In this document: in pieces, positions 46,076 to 55,053 of the stretch
Layout of the letters: every line of letters starts with the position of its first letter
Numbering within the stretch: the first letter of the stretch is position 1
NCBI RefSeq assembly: GCF_001005825.1
Contig: NZ_LBHV01000003.1
Span: 372,001 to 436,000, forward strand
Reading direction: 5' to 3'
Length of the DNA: 64,000 bases
Source: Rhizobium sp. LC145
Lineage (GTDB): Bacteria; Pseudomonadota; Alphaproteobacteria; Rhizobiales; Rhizobiaceae
Notes under the pieces: generated by a model
Told to the model about the DNA's origin: nothing
The model's input: only the letters and a program-made list of their open reading frames with translations
Databases searched by the model: none
Program-made: the position numbers and the translations under genes

Positions 46076-46121
46076 TAAAAAACCGGAGGGCCAGCCCCGG
46101 ATTTCCGGGCCTAAATCCGGG
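46076..46121 (-). terminator. Possible terminator of rbsK
   Basis: CCCGGATTT (46096-46104) pairs with AAATCCGGG (46113-46121), overlapping the rbsK stop. On the minus strand a second GGCC-rich stretch and then TTTTTT follow about 14 bases later. Spacing is unusual for a simple terminator. Confidence 0.4.
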
Positions 46122-47010
46122 CCGCGACGTCTCCCGCAAGCGGGATCGAGGGCTGTGCGCCGCGCGTGAGGCAGGCGAGAGAGCCGGCAACCGCCGCCCG
46201 GCGCAGCGCCGCGGCGAAATCGAGCCCCTGTTCGAGGCTGGCCGCGAGATAGCCGCAGAAGGTATCGCCGGCCCCGACGGTGTCGACCGGCTCGATCGCA
46301 AGCCCTTCGGCTGTGAAAATGCGGCCATCGCGGATGGCGACGACCCCTTCGGCGCCGAGCGTTACCACCAGGGTCTGTCCGGTTTCCGCGGCAAGTGCGC
46401 GGAGTGCTGCCTCCCGTGCCTCCCGCTCGACGACCGGCTTGCCGGTCAGGAGCTCGAATTCGGTCTCGTTGGCGATGACGATATCGGCAAGGCGCGCGAG
46501 CCGTGCCGCGTCGGCCGTGAGCGGCGCCGTGTTGATGACCGTGAGAATGCCCTTCGACCGGGCTGCTTTGAGCACCGCCTCCACGGCCGCAGCCGGGATT
46601 TCGAGCTGCAGCATCAGGATATCGCCCTTCCGCATGGCGTCGACCGCGGCAATGGCCTGCTCCTCGCCGACCGTGCCGTTGGCGCCCGGCACCACCGCGA
46701 TCATGTTCTCGCCCGTTCTGCCGACGAGGATGAGTGCGGTACCGGTGGGTTCCTCCGTGCGGCGGACGGAGGAGAGATCGACGCCTGCTTCATCGAGAAG
46801 GGCAAGGGCGGGGTCGGCGAAGGTATCCTTGCCCACGGCGCCGGCCATCGCCACCTGGCTGCCGGCGCGGCGGGCTGCCAGCGCCTGATTGGCGCCCTTA
46901 CCGCCGGCGGCGGTGGAGAAATTCGACCCGGCGACCGTTTCACCCGGCTTCGGCAGGCGTTCGGTGGAAGCGATGAGATCCATGTTGATGGAGCCGAGGA
47001 CGGTAATCAT
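46111..47010 (-). CDS. rbsK: Ribokinase
   Basis: The 299-residue PfkB-family kinase phosphorylates ribose to ribose-5-phosphate. It has ITVLGSINMDLI at the start, GGKGANQALAARRAG (about 35-49, sugar-binding) and the catalytic DTVGAGDTFCGYLAASL (about 248-264, general base Asp in GAGD). The ATG at 47010 begins the fold; 17 further codons would overlap rmuC. No ribose ABC transporter is adjacent. Nucleoside hydrolase 3 kb away may supply ribose. Confidence 0.9.
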   Translation of the reverse strand: MITVLGSINMDLIASTERLPKPGETVAGSNFSTAAGGKGANQALAARRAGSQVAMAGAVGKDTFADPALALLDEAGVDLSSVRRTEEPTGTALILVGRTGENMIAVVPGANGTVGEEQAIAAVDAMRKGDILMLQLEIPAAAVEAVLKAARSKGILTVINTAPLTADAARLARLADIVIANETEFELLTGKPVVEREAREAALRALAAETGQTLVVTLGAEGVVAIRDGRIFTAEGLAIEPVDTVGAGDTFCGYLAASLEQGLDFAAALRRAAVAGSLACLTRGAQPSIPLAGDVAARI

Positions 47011-47057
47011 GAGAGGCCTGCCTGCTGTTGAAGTGCGCGAGACACTGCCCGAGAGCA

Positions 47058-48272
47058 TCACTCCTCGTCAACCACCCGCAGCTTCAAGAGCCCGGTCCTG
47101 CTCTCGACGGCGCGCATCGACGGCTTTTCGGTCGCCTTCTCCGGTTCGGGCGGAGGCTCGAGTTCCAGCATGCCGATCTTGGCCCCGCGCCGGTTGAGCT
47201 TTTCGGTGGAGGTCAGGATCTGCTCGACATCCTTCTGCGCGGCGAAAAAATGCCCCTGGAGCTTCCGGGTGCGCTCGTCGAGCCGGCCAAGGTCTTCCAT
47301 CAAGAGCGCGACTTCGCCCTGGATGAGATGGGCCTGCTCGCGCATGCGCTGGTCCTTCAGCACCGCCTGGATCACCTGGATCGACAGCATCAGCAGCGAA
47401 GGCGAGACGATGACCACGCGGGAGCGTTGCGCCTTCTGCACGACGGCCTCGAAATGCTCGTGGATCTCCGCGAAGATCGATTCCGAGGGCACGAAGAGAA
47501 AGGCCATTTCCTGCGTTTCGCCGGGGAGCAGGTATTTTTCGGCGATATCGCGGATATGCACTTCGAGATCGCGCCGGAACTGCTGTGAGGCCGCGCGTCG
47601 CGCCTCTGGGGCGGCGGCCTCACGGAAGGCGTTCCACGCTTCGAGAGGAAATTTGGCGTCGATGACGAGTGGCGGCGCGCCATTCGGCATCTTGATGGTG
47701 CAGTCCGGCCGCGTTCCGTTGGAAAGCGAGGTCTGGAAGCTGTAGGCGCCCAAGGGAAGGCCATCGGCGACGATCGCCTCCATGCGCCCCTGCCCGAAAG
47801 CACCGCGCGTCTGCTTGTTGGAAAGGATTGCCTGCAGGCCGACGACATCCTTGGCGAGCGACTGGATATTGTTCTGCGCGGCGTCGATCACCGCAAGCCG
47901 CTCCTGCAGCCTGCGCAGGTTCTCATGGGTCGATTTCGTCTGTTCCGTGATGGTCGCGCCGAGCCGGTGGCTCATGCCGTCGAGCCTCTGGCTCACCGCC
48001 TGGTTCAGTTCGGACTGGCGGGCCGACAGGGCTTCGGCCATGGCCGAAAGCCGCCCCTGCGTTTCCGATTGCAGCCGCATGAGTTCGCCGAGCCGGGCCT
48101 CTGATTCCGCCGCGCGAAACGCGGCTTCCTCGCGTTCCCGCCGCGACGCGCCTCTCAGATGAAGCGCGAGGATAATGGCGACCATCGCGACGAGTCCGGC
48201 CGCAGCAAGCGGAATCATGTTCGCGGGGAGGCTGGCCGATGCTGCCAGAATGCGGTCGAGGAATGTTTCCAT
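47058..48272 (-). CDS. rmuC: DNA recombination protein RmuC
   Basis: The 404-residue protein has an N-terminal membrane helix (MIPLAAAGLVAMVAIILAL, about 19-37), a long coiled coil (about 45-150) and the RmuC nuclease-like domain with GAFGQGRMEAIVADGLP and PLVIDAKFPLEAW (the PD-(D/E)xK-type D and K). RmuC limits inversion between short repeats. It is separated from def by a 112-base divergent region. Normal length and order. Confidence 0.92.
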   Translation of the reverse strand: METFLDRILAASASLPANMIPLAAAGLVAMVAIILALHLRGASRREREEAAFRAAESEARLGELMRLQSETQGRLSAMAEALSARQSELNQAVSQRLDGMSHRLGATITEQTKSTHENLRRLQERLAVIDAAQNNIQSLAKDVVGLQAILSNKQTRGAFGQGRMEAIVADGLPLGAYSFQTSLSNGTRPDCTIKMPNGAPPLVIDAKFPLEAWNAFREAAAPEARRAASQQFRRDLEVHIRDIAEKYLLPGETQEMAFLFVPSESIFAEIHEHFEAVVQKAQRSRVVIVSPSLLMLSIQVIQAVLKDQRMREQAHLIQGEVALLMEDLGRLDERTRKLQGHFFAAQKDVEQILTSTEKLNRRGAKIGMLELEPPPEPEKATEKPSMRAVESRTGLLKLRVVDEE

Positions 48273-48384
48273 GCCAGGAGACTAGCAGAATTTTGCCGGA
48301 GGAAAAGATCAAAACGTGAACATTTCTGCTCAAACCATGGCGATCCCTGTTCCATCGGGAAAAAAGATGCGCTAAGGGGAGGCC

Positions 48385-48900
48385 ATGACGATCAAGCCTC
48401 TTATTATTCTGCCGGACCCGTTGCTTCGCCAAGTCTCCAAGCCTGTTGAACAGGTGGATGACGACGTGCTGCGGCTTGCCGACGACATGCTGGAAACCAT
48501 GTATGACGCGCCGGGCATCGGCCTGGCGGCGATCCAGATCGGCGTTCCGCGCCGTCTTCTGGTGATCGACGTGTCGCGTGAGGACGAGGAGAAGCAGCCG
48601 CTGGTCTTCATCAATCCTGAGATCGTGAAGTCCTCCGACGAACGCTCGGTCTACGAGGAAGGCTGCCTGTCGATCCCGGATTATTACGCCGAGGTGGAAC
48701 GTCCCGCCATCGTGACCGTCAAGCATATCGGGCGTGACGGCAAGGAGCATCTGGTGGAGGCCGACGGCTTGCTCGCGACCTGCCTGCAGCACGAGATCGA
48801 CCATCTGAACGGCGTGCTCTTCATCGACCATATCTCGCGGCTCAAGCGCGAGATGGTCATCAAGAAGTTCACCAAGGCCGCCAAGGCCAAGGCTGTCTAA
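48385..48900 (+). CDS. def: Peptide deformylase
   Basis: Def removes the formyl group from nascent proteins. The 171-residue metalloenzyme has the three motifs [10 protein letters not shown] (44-53), EGCLS (92-96, metal ligand Cys94) and QHEIDH (135-140, His136, Glu137, His140). In most family members the first motif is GxGLAAxQ, preserved here. fmt follows 38 bases downstream and truA overlaps fmt, making a def-fmt-truA operon. Confidence 0.96.
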   Translation: MTIKPLIILPDPLLRQVSKPVEQVDDDVLRLADDMLETMYDAPGIGLAAIQIGVPRRLLVIDVSREDEEKQPLVFINPEIVKSSDERSVYEEGCLSIPDYYAEVERPAIVTVKHIGRDGKEHLVEADGLLATCLQHEIDHLNGVLFIDHISRLKREMVIKKFTKAAKAKAV

Positions 48901-48937
48901 CATTCGTTAAAGCCATACGTTTCGCGGGAGCGCTGGA

Positions 48938-49873
48938 ATGTCTCTTCGCATCATCTTCATGGGTACGCCGGAATTTTCCGTGCCCACGCTTCGGGCGCTG
49001 AAGGAAGCCGGGCACGAGATCGTGGCGGTCTATACGCAGCCGCCGCGGCCGGCCGGCCGGCGGGGGCTCGATCTCACGAAATCGCCTGTCCACCAGGCGG
49101 CAGAATTGCTCGGCATTCCGGTTTTCACGCCGGTGAACTTCAAGGAGCCGGAGGAGCGGGAGAAATTCCGTGCGCTGAATGCCGACGTGGCGGTCGTGGT
49201 GGCCTATGGCCTCCTGCTGCCCGAGGCGATCCTCACCGGCACGCGGCTCGGCTGCTATAACGGTCACGCCTCGCTTTTGCCGCGCTGGCGGGGTGCGGCC
49301 CCGATCCAGCGCGCGATCATGGCCGGTGACGAGAAGACCGGCATGATGGTGATGAAGATGGAAAAGGGCCTGGATACCGGCCCGGTCGCTCTCACCCGCG
49401 AGGTCGAAATCGATGAGAACATGACCGCCGGAGAACTGCACGACAAGCTGATGCTGGCCGGTGCAAAGGCGATGGCGGAGGCGATGGAGAAGCTTGAAGC
49501 GGACGATCTGCCACTGACGCCGCAAGCCGAAGAAGGCGTGCTCTATGCCGCCAAGATCGACAAGGGCGAGACGCGGATCGATTTTTCGAAGCCTGCCGGC
49601 GAGGTTCACAATCATATCCGTGGCCTGTCGCCTTTTCCGGGTGCGTGGTTCGAGGCCGAGATCGGCGGAAAGCCGGAGCGCATCAAGGTGCTGGCATCCG
49701 AGCGGGCAGAGGGGCAGGGGCCTTCGGGCGAGGTTCTGGACGATGCCCTGACCGTTGCATGCGGCGAGGGCGCCGTGCGGCTCAGGAAGCTGCAGAAGGC
49801 CGGCGGCAAGCCGCTGCCCGCGGAGGATTTCCTGCGCGGCACGCCGCTCGCTCGCGGCACGAGGCTTTCCTGA
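48938..49873 (+). CDS. fmt: Methionyl-tRNA formyltransferase
   Basis: Fmt formylates initiator Met-tRNA. The 311-residue enzyme begins [16 protein letters not shown] and has the catalytic block [19 protein letters not shown] (about 108-126), with Asn and His present, then the C-terminal OB-like domain. A glycine replaces the usual valine before the histidine. The stop TGA shares its last base with the truA ATG (TGATG), so the two are coupled. Confidence 0.96.
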   Translation: MSLRIIFMGTPEFSVPTLRALKEAGHEIVAVYTQPPRPAGRRGLDLTKSPVHQAAELLGIPVFTPVNFKEPEEREKFRALNADVAVVVAYGLLLPEAILTGTRLGCYNGHASLLPRWRGAAPIQRAIMAGDEKTGMMVMKMEKGLDTGPVALTREVEIDENMTAGELHDKLMLAGAKAMAEAMEKLEADDLPLTPQAEEGVLYAAKIDKGETRIDFSKPAGEVHNHIRGLSPFPGAWFEAEIGGKPERIKVLASERAEGQGPSGEVLDDALTVACGEGAVRLRKLQKAGGKPLPAEDFLRGTPLARGTRLS

Positions 49874-50628
49874 TGCCGCGCTATCGCATGTCCGTCGAAT
49901 ATGACGGCACTTCCTATGTCGGCTGGCAGCGGCAGGAAAACGGCCATTCCGTGCAGGCTGCACTCGAGGGCGGCGTTCTCTCGCTTACCGGCGAGAGGGT
50001 CTCTATCAGGGGCGCCGGACGAACCGATTCCGGCGTCCATGCGCTGGGGCAGGTGATCCATGTCGATCTCTCGCGGCAATGGGCGCCCTACAAGTTGCGC
50101 AATGCGCTCAATGCGCATCTGATGATGGCCCGCGAGAAGGTTTCGGTGCTCGAGGTGCAGGCGGTGGGCGACGATTTCGACGCCCGTTTTTCCGCGATCC
50201 GCCGGCATTATCTCTACCGTATCCTCAACCGTCCGTCGCCGCTTGCGCTGGAAGCGAACCGTGCCTGGTGGGTGCCGAAGGATCTGGACCACGAGGCGAT
50301 GCATGCCGCCGCCCAGATGCTGGTCGGCCATCACGATTTCACCACCTTCCGCTCCGTCCATTGCCAGGCGACGAGCCCGGTACGCACGCTCGACCGGCTG
50401 GATGTGACGCGAACCGGCGATCTCGTGGAGATTCGTGCGACCGCCCAGAGCTTCCTGCACAACCAGATCCGCTCTTTCGCTGGCACGCTGAAGCTCGCGG
50501 GCGACGGCAAGATGACGCCGGAAGATGTGCGCGCCGCGCTCGAAGCCCGCGATCGCAAGGAATGCGGTCCGGTCGCTCCGCCGGAAGGCCTCTATTTCGT
50601 GAAGGTCGATTATCCCGAGGGTGTCTAG
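49873..50628 (+). CDS. truA: tRNA pseudouridine(38-40) synthase TruA
   Basis: TruA makes pseudouridine at positions 38-40. The 251-residue enzyme has [18 protein letters not shown] at the N-terminus and the catalytic aspartate in [15 protein letters not shown] (about 52-66), plus [12 protein letters not shown]. The ATG at 49873 overlaps the fmt stop. Longer in-frame readings upstream lie inside fmt and are not real. It converges with a membrane-protein gene three bases away. Confidence 0.95.
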   Translation: MPRYRMSVEYDGTSYVGWQRQENGHSVQAALEGGVLSLTGERVSIRGAGRTDSGVHALGQVIHVDLSRQWAPYKLRNALNAHLMMAREKVSVLEVQAVGDDFDARFSAIRRHYLYRILNRPSPLALEANRAWWVPKDLDHEAMHAAAQMLVGHHDFTTFRSVHCQATSPVRTLDRLDVTRTGDLVEIRATAQSFLHNQIRSFAGTLKLAGDGKMTPEDVRAALEARDRKECGPVAPPEGLYFVKVDYPEGV

Positions 50629-50631
50629 GCA

Positions 50632-51228
50632 CTAAAAAGGATAGACGCCCAGGAAGCGCTCCAGGATATCCGAGATCAGCATGGCGGGCACGATGAGCGC
50701 CGTTGCGAGCGCGGCCACCATCAGTGGCTGGGGGCCGCAGATCATCCGGAGAATGCGCGAGATCGAGACGATCAGGGCCAGCATCAGCACGAGCCAGATG
50801 ACCGCAAGGCCGCCCTTGAGGCCCGGCAGCAGCATCACGCAGAGGCTGAGCAGGCCATAGGCATAGGCGAAGGGAACCGACAGCCAGTTCACCGTGACGA
50901 CGATTGCCGGGAAACGGCGCTGGATGCCGAGCATCAGGCAGAGGACCGCGGCCAGGATGAGCGGCACGAACCAGTTGAAGACTTCCAGCATAGCCAGCCG
51001 GAAAAAGAACATGCCGCCGAGGCGCGTGCCTGCCGGCATGCCATCGAGATAGAGCGATCGCCACCAGAACCAGGAAAGCGCGCTGGCGGGCAGGCACCAG
51101 AGGATCGCCCAGAAGGACCGCATGACGCCGCGATCCGAGATATCGAGGAAGCGGAAGCCCTGCGGGTCCCCGCGTACGAGCAGCCACAATCCGTCGAGAT
51201 AGAGCCTGACTTCGCTATAGGTGGGCAT
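50632..51228 (-). CDS. Conserved membrane protein of unknown function in the dap operon
   Basis: I do not recognise a named family. The 198-residue product has about five hydrophobic segments (near 40-56, 72-98, 108-130, 138-155 and 165-185) and a soluble N-terminal part with VRLYLDGLWLLVRGDPQGFRFLDISD. The layout is loosely like YIP1 domain proteins. Its ATG lies 14 bases inside the end of dapE, so it is translationally coupled and probably belongs to the dapD-dapE transcript. A cell-wall or transport role is conceivable from context only. Confidence 0.75.
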   Translation of the reverse strand: MPTYSEVRLYLDGLWLLVRGDPQGFRFLDISDRGVMRSFWAILWCLPASALSWFWWRSLYLDGMPAGTRLGGMFFFRLAMLEVFNWFVPLILAAVLCLMLGIQRRFPAIVVTVNWLSVPFAYAYGLLSLCVMLLPGLKGGLAVIWLVLMLALIVSISRILRMICGPQPLMVAALATALIVPAMLISDILERFLGVYPF

Positions 51229-52408
51229 TCTCGAACCAGCGGGTGATGAAGGTGCCGTAAATCTGTGTCAGCGTATCGAGATCGGCAACCGCCACGCGTT
51301 CGTCGACCATGTGCATCGTCTGCCCGACGAGCCCGAATTCGACGACCGGGCAGAAGTCCTTGATGAACCGGGCATCCGAGGTGCCGCCGGTTGTCGAAAG
51401 CTTGGGCGTGCGCCCGGTGACTGTCTCGACCGCTTCCGAAAGCGAGGCGATCAGCGCATTGTTGCGCGTCAGGAAGACATGGCTCGGGCGCTCGCCCCAG
51501 GCGATATGGTATCCGGTGGGTTCCCGGTCCGGCCTGAGCGTTGCGTCGGCGGCCGCGGCATCGAGGCGGCGCATGATTTCCGCCTGCAGCGTCTCGGCGC
51601 TCCAAGTATCGTTGAAGCGGATGTTGAAGGCGAAGCTTGCCTTTGCCGGAATGACGTTGGTGGCCGGATTGCCCGTGTCGATCGACGTCACCTCGAGATT
51701 GGACGGCGGAAAATCGGCCGTGCCCCCGTCGAAGGGCGGGTCCATCAGCGCATGGGCGAGCGGCAGCAAGCCGCGCAGCGGATTGTCGGCGAGATGCGGA
51801 TAGGCCGCATGGCCCTGCACGCCGGAAACGATGACCTTGCCGGAAAGCGAGCCGCGCCGGCCGATCTTGATCATGTCGCCGATGAGGTCCGGATTGGTGG
51901 GCTCGCCGACCAGGCAGGCGTCCCAGCTTTCGCCCTTTGCCGCGGCCCATTTCAGGAGCTTTTCCGTGCCGTTGACCGAGGGGCCTTCCTCGTCGCCGGT
52001 GATGAGGAAGGAGATCGAGCCCTTCGGCGGGCCGTGCTTTTCGATATGCCTTGCGACAGCGGCGACGAAGCAGGCGATGCCGCCCTTCATGTCCACGGCT
52101 CCGCGGCCGAACATTTCGCCGCCGGCGATCTCGGCGGCGAAGGGCGGATGACTCCAGGAGGCCTCGTCGCCCGGCGGCACCACGTCCGTATGGCCGGCGA
52201 ACATCAGGTGCGGTCCCCCCGTGCCGATCCGGGCATAGAGGTTTTCAACGTCCGCCATGCCGGGTTCGCTCGCCACCATTCGCTCAACCCTGAAGCCGAG
52301 CGGCTCCAGCATTGCTTGCAGGGCCGTCAGCGCGCCGCCTTCGGCGGGCGTCACCGAAGGGCAGCGGATGAGGGTTTGCAGGTTGGCGACGGGATCGGAG
52401 ACGGACAT
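51215..52408 (-). CDS. dapE: Succinyl-diaminopimelate desuccinylase
   Basis: DapE releases diaminopimelate from its N-succinyl form in lysine and peptidoglycan synthesis. The 397-residue M20 metallohydrolase has zinc ligands in MFAGHTDVVPPGD (His and, after it, the catalytic Asp), RGAVDMKGG, and the general base in FLITGDEEGPSVNGTEK. The ATG is 9 bases after the dapD stop, confirming one operon. The final bases overlap the next gene. Confidence 0.95.
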   Translation of the reverse strand: MSVSDPVANLQTLIRCPSVTPAEGGALTALQAMLEPLGFRVERMVASEPGMADVENLYARIGTGGPHLMFAGHTDVVPPGDEASWSHPPFAAEIAGGEMFGRGAVDMKGGIACFVAAVARHIEKHGPPKGSISFLITGDEEGPSVNGTEKLLKWAAAKGESWDACLVGEPTNPDLIGDMIKIGRRGSLSGKVIVSGVQGHAAYPHLADNPLRGLLPLAHALMDPPFDGGTADFPPSNLEVTSIDTGNPATNVIPAKASFAFNIRFNDTWSAETLQAEIMRRLDAAAADATLRPDREPTGYHIAWGERPSHVFLTRNNALIASLSEAVETVTGRTPKLSTTGGTSDARFIKDFCPVVEFGLVGQTMHMVDERVAVADLDTLTQIYGTFITRWFENAHL

Positions 52409-52417
52409 TTCAAACGG

Positions 52418-53272
52418 TCAATCGCGAAGAAGTTCGTTGATGCCGGTCTTGGAGCGGGTCTTCTCGTCGACACGCTTGACGATCACGGCGCAGTAGAGGC
52501 CGGGGCCGGGTTCGCCGTTCGGGAACGGCTTGCCCGGCAGCGAGCCGGCGACGACGACGGAGTAGGGGGGCACTTCGCCATAGGTGATCTCGCCGGTGGC
52601 GCGATCGACGATCTTGGTCGACTTGCCGATGAAGACGCCCATGCCGAGCACCGAGCCCTCGCGGACGATGCAGCCTTCCACCACTTCGGAGCGGGCGCCG
52701 ATGAAGCAATTGTCCTCGATGATGGTCGGGCCGGCCTGCATGGGCTCCAGCACGCCGCCGATGCCGACGCCGCCGGAAAGATGCACATGCTTGCCGATCT
52801 GCGCGCAGGAGCCGACGGTTGCCCAGGTGTCGACCATCGTGCCTTCGCCCACATAAGCGCCGAGGTTGACGAAGGAGGGCATCAGGATGGCGTTCGGCGC
52901 GATATAGGCCGAGTGGCGGACGACGGCGTTCGGCACGGCGCGGAAGCCGGCGGCGCGGAACTGGTTCTCGCCCCAGTTCTCGAACTTCGAGGGCACCTTG
53001 TCCCACCAGGTGGCGTTGCCCGGCCCGCCCTTGACGACTTCCATATCGTTGAGGCGGAAGGAGAGGAGCACGGCCTTCTTCAGCCACTGATGCACGGTCC
53101 AGTTGCCGTCATCCCCGCGGCTGGCGACGCGGACTTCGCCGCCGTCGAGAAGCTTGAGCGCGGTTTCAACCGCGTCGCGGACCTCGCCTTTCGTGGAGAC
53201 GGTCACGCTGTCTCGGTTTTCGAAGGCTGCCTCGATCGTCTTTTCGAGGGAGGAGAGATCCGTGCTGCTCAT
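52418..53272 (-). CDS. dapD: Tetrahydrodipicolinate N-succinyltransferase
   Basis: DapD is the succinyl-CoA-dependent transferase before the DapC and DapE steps. The 284-residue protein has an N-terminal helical domain (about 1-100) and a left-handed beta helix made of hexapeptide repeats, visible as [25 protein letters not shown] in pieces and [19 protein letters not shown]. The trimer-type C-terminal tail ends NELLRD. It heads the dapD-dapE operon. Normal length. Confidence 0.96.
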   Translation of the reverse strand: MSSTDLSSLEKTIEAAFENRDSVTVSTKGEVRDAVETALKLLDGGEVRVASRGDDGNWTVHQWLKKAVLLSFRLNDMEVVKGGPGNATWWDKVPSKFENWGENQFRAAGFRAVPNAVVRHSAYIAPNAILMPSFVNLGAYVGEGTMVDTWATVGSCAQIGKHVHLSGGVGIGGVLEPMQAGPTIIEDNCFIGARSEVVEGCIVREGSVLGMGVFIGKSTKIVDRATGEITYGEVPPYSVVVAGSLPGKPFPNGEPGPGLYCAVIVKRVDEKTRSKTGINELLRD

Positions 53273-53409
53273 GGGAAATCCTTAAACGTCACTCGCTATC
53301 GTGATGGTGGGAGGGTCTCTTCAACTGGCCAAATGGCATCATTTGCTCTAAGCGACCCTCACTCGGGCGTCAATGTGATTTGACGACCAGCGAATGCGAG
53401 GAGCAGGAA

Positions 53410-54270
53410 ATGGTGAAGGTGAAGAACAACGGGCCGAGGCGCAAGGACGGCATCTGGGACCCGCTGAAGGACAGTTCAGCCGATAAGCGCGCCGCCGCGG
53501 TCCAGCCGAGGACGCCCCAGACCGAATCGCCCTCCTACCGCCTTGCCTATACCGATGACGATTTCCTTTGCAGCGAGGAATTGCGGCCCGTGCGGCTGCA
53601 GCTCGAGCTCTTGAAGGCGGAAACGATACTGACCGAGCGCGGCATCAAGTCGACGGTCGTGCTGTTCGGCGGTGCGCGCATTCCGGCACCTGGCCAGGCT
53701 CCCTGGGCGGCGCATAACGAGGTCCAGCGCAACAACCTGCAGGCGGCGTCGGTCTATTACGAGGAGGCGCGGAAATTCGCCGCTCTCTGCGGCGAGCAGT
53801 CGGCGCGCTACAATCACCAGGAGTATGTCGTCGTCACCGGCGGCGGGCCGGGGGTCATGGAAGCGGGCAACCGTGGCGCCACCGAGGTCGGCGCACCCAC
53901 CATCGGCCTCAACATCATGCTGCCGCACGAGCAGGCGCCGAACCCGTTCGTGACGCCGGAGCTGAGCTTCAATTTCCACTATTTCGCGATCCGCAAGATG
54001 CACTTCATGATGCGCGCGAAGGCGGTCGCGGTGTTCCCTGGCGGGTTCGGCACGCTCGACGAGATGTTCGAGGCGCTGACGCTGATCCAGACCAAACGGA
54101 TGGAGCGCATCCCGCTGATCCTCTTCAGCGAGAAGTTCTGGCGCGGGATCATCAATTTCGAGGCGCTTGCCGAATTCGGCACGATCGCGCCGGGTGATCT
54201 CGATCTCATAAGCTTCGTGGAGACGGCCGACGAGGCCTGGAAGATCATTTCCGAGTTCTACGAGCACTGA
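53410..54270 (+). CDS. LOG/TIGR00730 family phosphoribohydrolase
   Basis: The 286-residue Rossmann protein has VLFGGARIPAPG, VVTGGGPGVMEAGNRGA and PGGFGTLDEMFEALTLIQT, the GGGxGxM and PGGxGTxxE motifs of LOG enzymes that release cytokinin bases from nucleotide precursors; many bacterial members act on AMP-like substrates instead. An N-terminal extension of about 80 residues is polar and family-typical for the long type. I chose the ATG at 53410 because AGGAGCAGGA lies just ahead; a TTG ten codons earlier is possible. A strong terminator follows. Confidence 0.87.
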   Translation: MVKVKNNGPRRKDGIWDPLKDSSADKRAAAVQPRTPQTESPSYRLAYTDDDFLCSEELRPVRLQLELLKAETILTERGIKSTVVLFGGARIPAPGQAPWAAHNEVQRNNLQAASVYYEEARKFAALCGEQSARYNHQEYVVVTGGGPGVMEAGNRGATEVGAPTIGLNIMLPHEQAPNPFVTPELSFNFHYFAIRKMHFMMRAKAVAVFPGGFGTLDEMFEALTLIQTKRMERIPLILFSEKFWRGIINFEALAEFGTIAPGDLDLISFVETADEAWKIISEFYEH

Positions 54271-54286
54271 ACAAGGCCGAAAATCA

Positions 54287-54317
54287 AGAAACCCGCCTCC
54301 TTGGGAGGCGGGTTTCT
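54287..54317. terminator. Terminator after the LOG-family gene
   Basis: AGAAACCCGCCTCC-TTG-GGAGGCGGGTTTCT, perfect 14-base arms followed by TTC, between convergent genes; it can serve both strands. Confidence 0.85.
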
Positions 54318-54355
54318 TTCGACGATGCCGAAGCTAGTCCTGCGGGGGGCGGAGA

Positions 54356-54946
54356 CTAGAGGGGGCGGTCCGGCATGTCGTCGATCGTGATTGCGCCATC
54401 CTTGTTGCGGTCCATGCGCGCAAAGAGCTTGTCCACGGCGGCGGATACCTCCGCCTTGCTGAACTGGCCGTTCTCGTCGCTGTCCGCCATGCGCACGAGA
54501 CGCAGGCCCATCATCGGGCCGCCATGGCGCATTTCGCCACGATGCCAGCCGGGGCCACGATCCCGCCGATCGTCGCCGTCGCGTTCGGCCATCCGCTGTT
54601 CGCGGCGTTCCTCGCGGTTTTCGGCGCGTTCCGGGCGCGGATTGTTCTTGCGGAATTCCTCGATGCTGGCCTTGCGGAAGGTGCGCAGCTCGCCGGGAGT
54701 GAGAATGTCGTCCTTGTTGGCGTCGATTTGGGTAAAGAGCGCATCCTGGCGCGCCGTTACCTCTTCCTTGGATATTTTGCCGTCCTTGTTCGTATCGGCG
54801 GTCTTGAGAAGCCGTACGAACGTCAGCTCGCGCATGACGCCGCGCTCTCCCGGGCGGTGGAAACCGGGTGCGGCAAGGGCGGGCACGGCGGCCGTCGCGA
54901 CCAGGGCTGTCGCGAGAGTGGCCAGGACGATCTTCTTGGAGGTCAT
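54356..54946 (-). CDS. Secreted protein with four EF-hands
   Basis: The 196-residue protein has a signal peptide (about residues 1-26) and two EF-hand pairs. Loops are DTNKDGKISKEE (51-62), DANKDDILTPGE (75-86), DSDENGQFSKAE (155-166) and DRNKDGAITIDD (179-190); most calcium-ligand positions are kept. A highly charged Arg/Glu-rich linker (about 100-145) separates the pairs. It is probably a periplasmic calcium-binding protein. Rhizobial calsymin is a larger multi-EF-hand protein and not the same. No functional partner is next to it. Confidence 0.88.
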   Translation of the reverse strand: MTSKKIVLATLATALVATAAVPALAAPGFHRPGERGVMRELTFVRLLKTADTNKDGKISKEEVTARQDALFTQIDANKDDILTPGELRTFRKASIEEFRKNNPRPERAENREERREQRMAERDGDDRRDRGPGWHRGEMRHGGPMMGLRLVRMADSDENGQFSKAEVSAAVDKLFARMDRNKDGAITIDDMPDRPL

Positions 54947-55053
54947 GGAGAGGGTCCTTTTCCGATTGCCTTCGATAGCTTGAAGCTACGGCCGGCCGGC
55001 GGTCAGAACCACTTAAACATCCGTAATGTGGATGAATTTTCCGTAAGATTGGC

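Noticed and set aside
51221..53383. 720-codon plus-strand frame opposite dapE and dapD
   Set aside because: Both minus-strand genes have intact catalytic motifs; the plus frame shows no recognisable domain and arises from codon bias.
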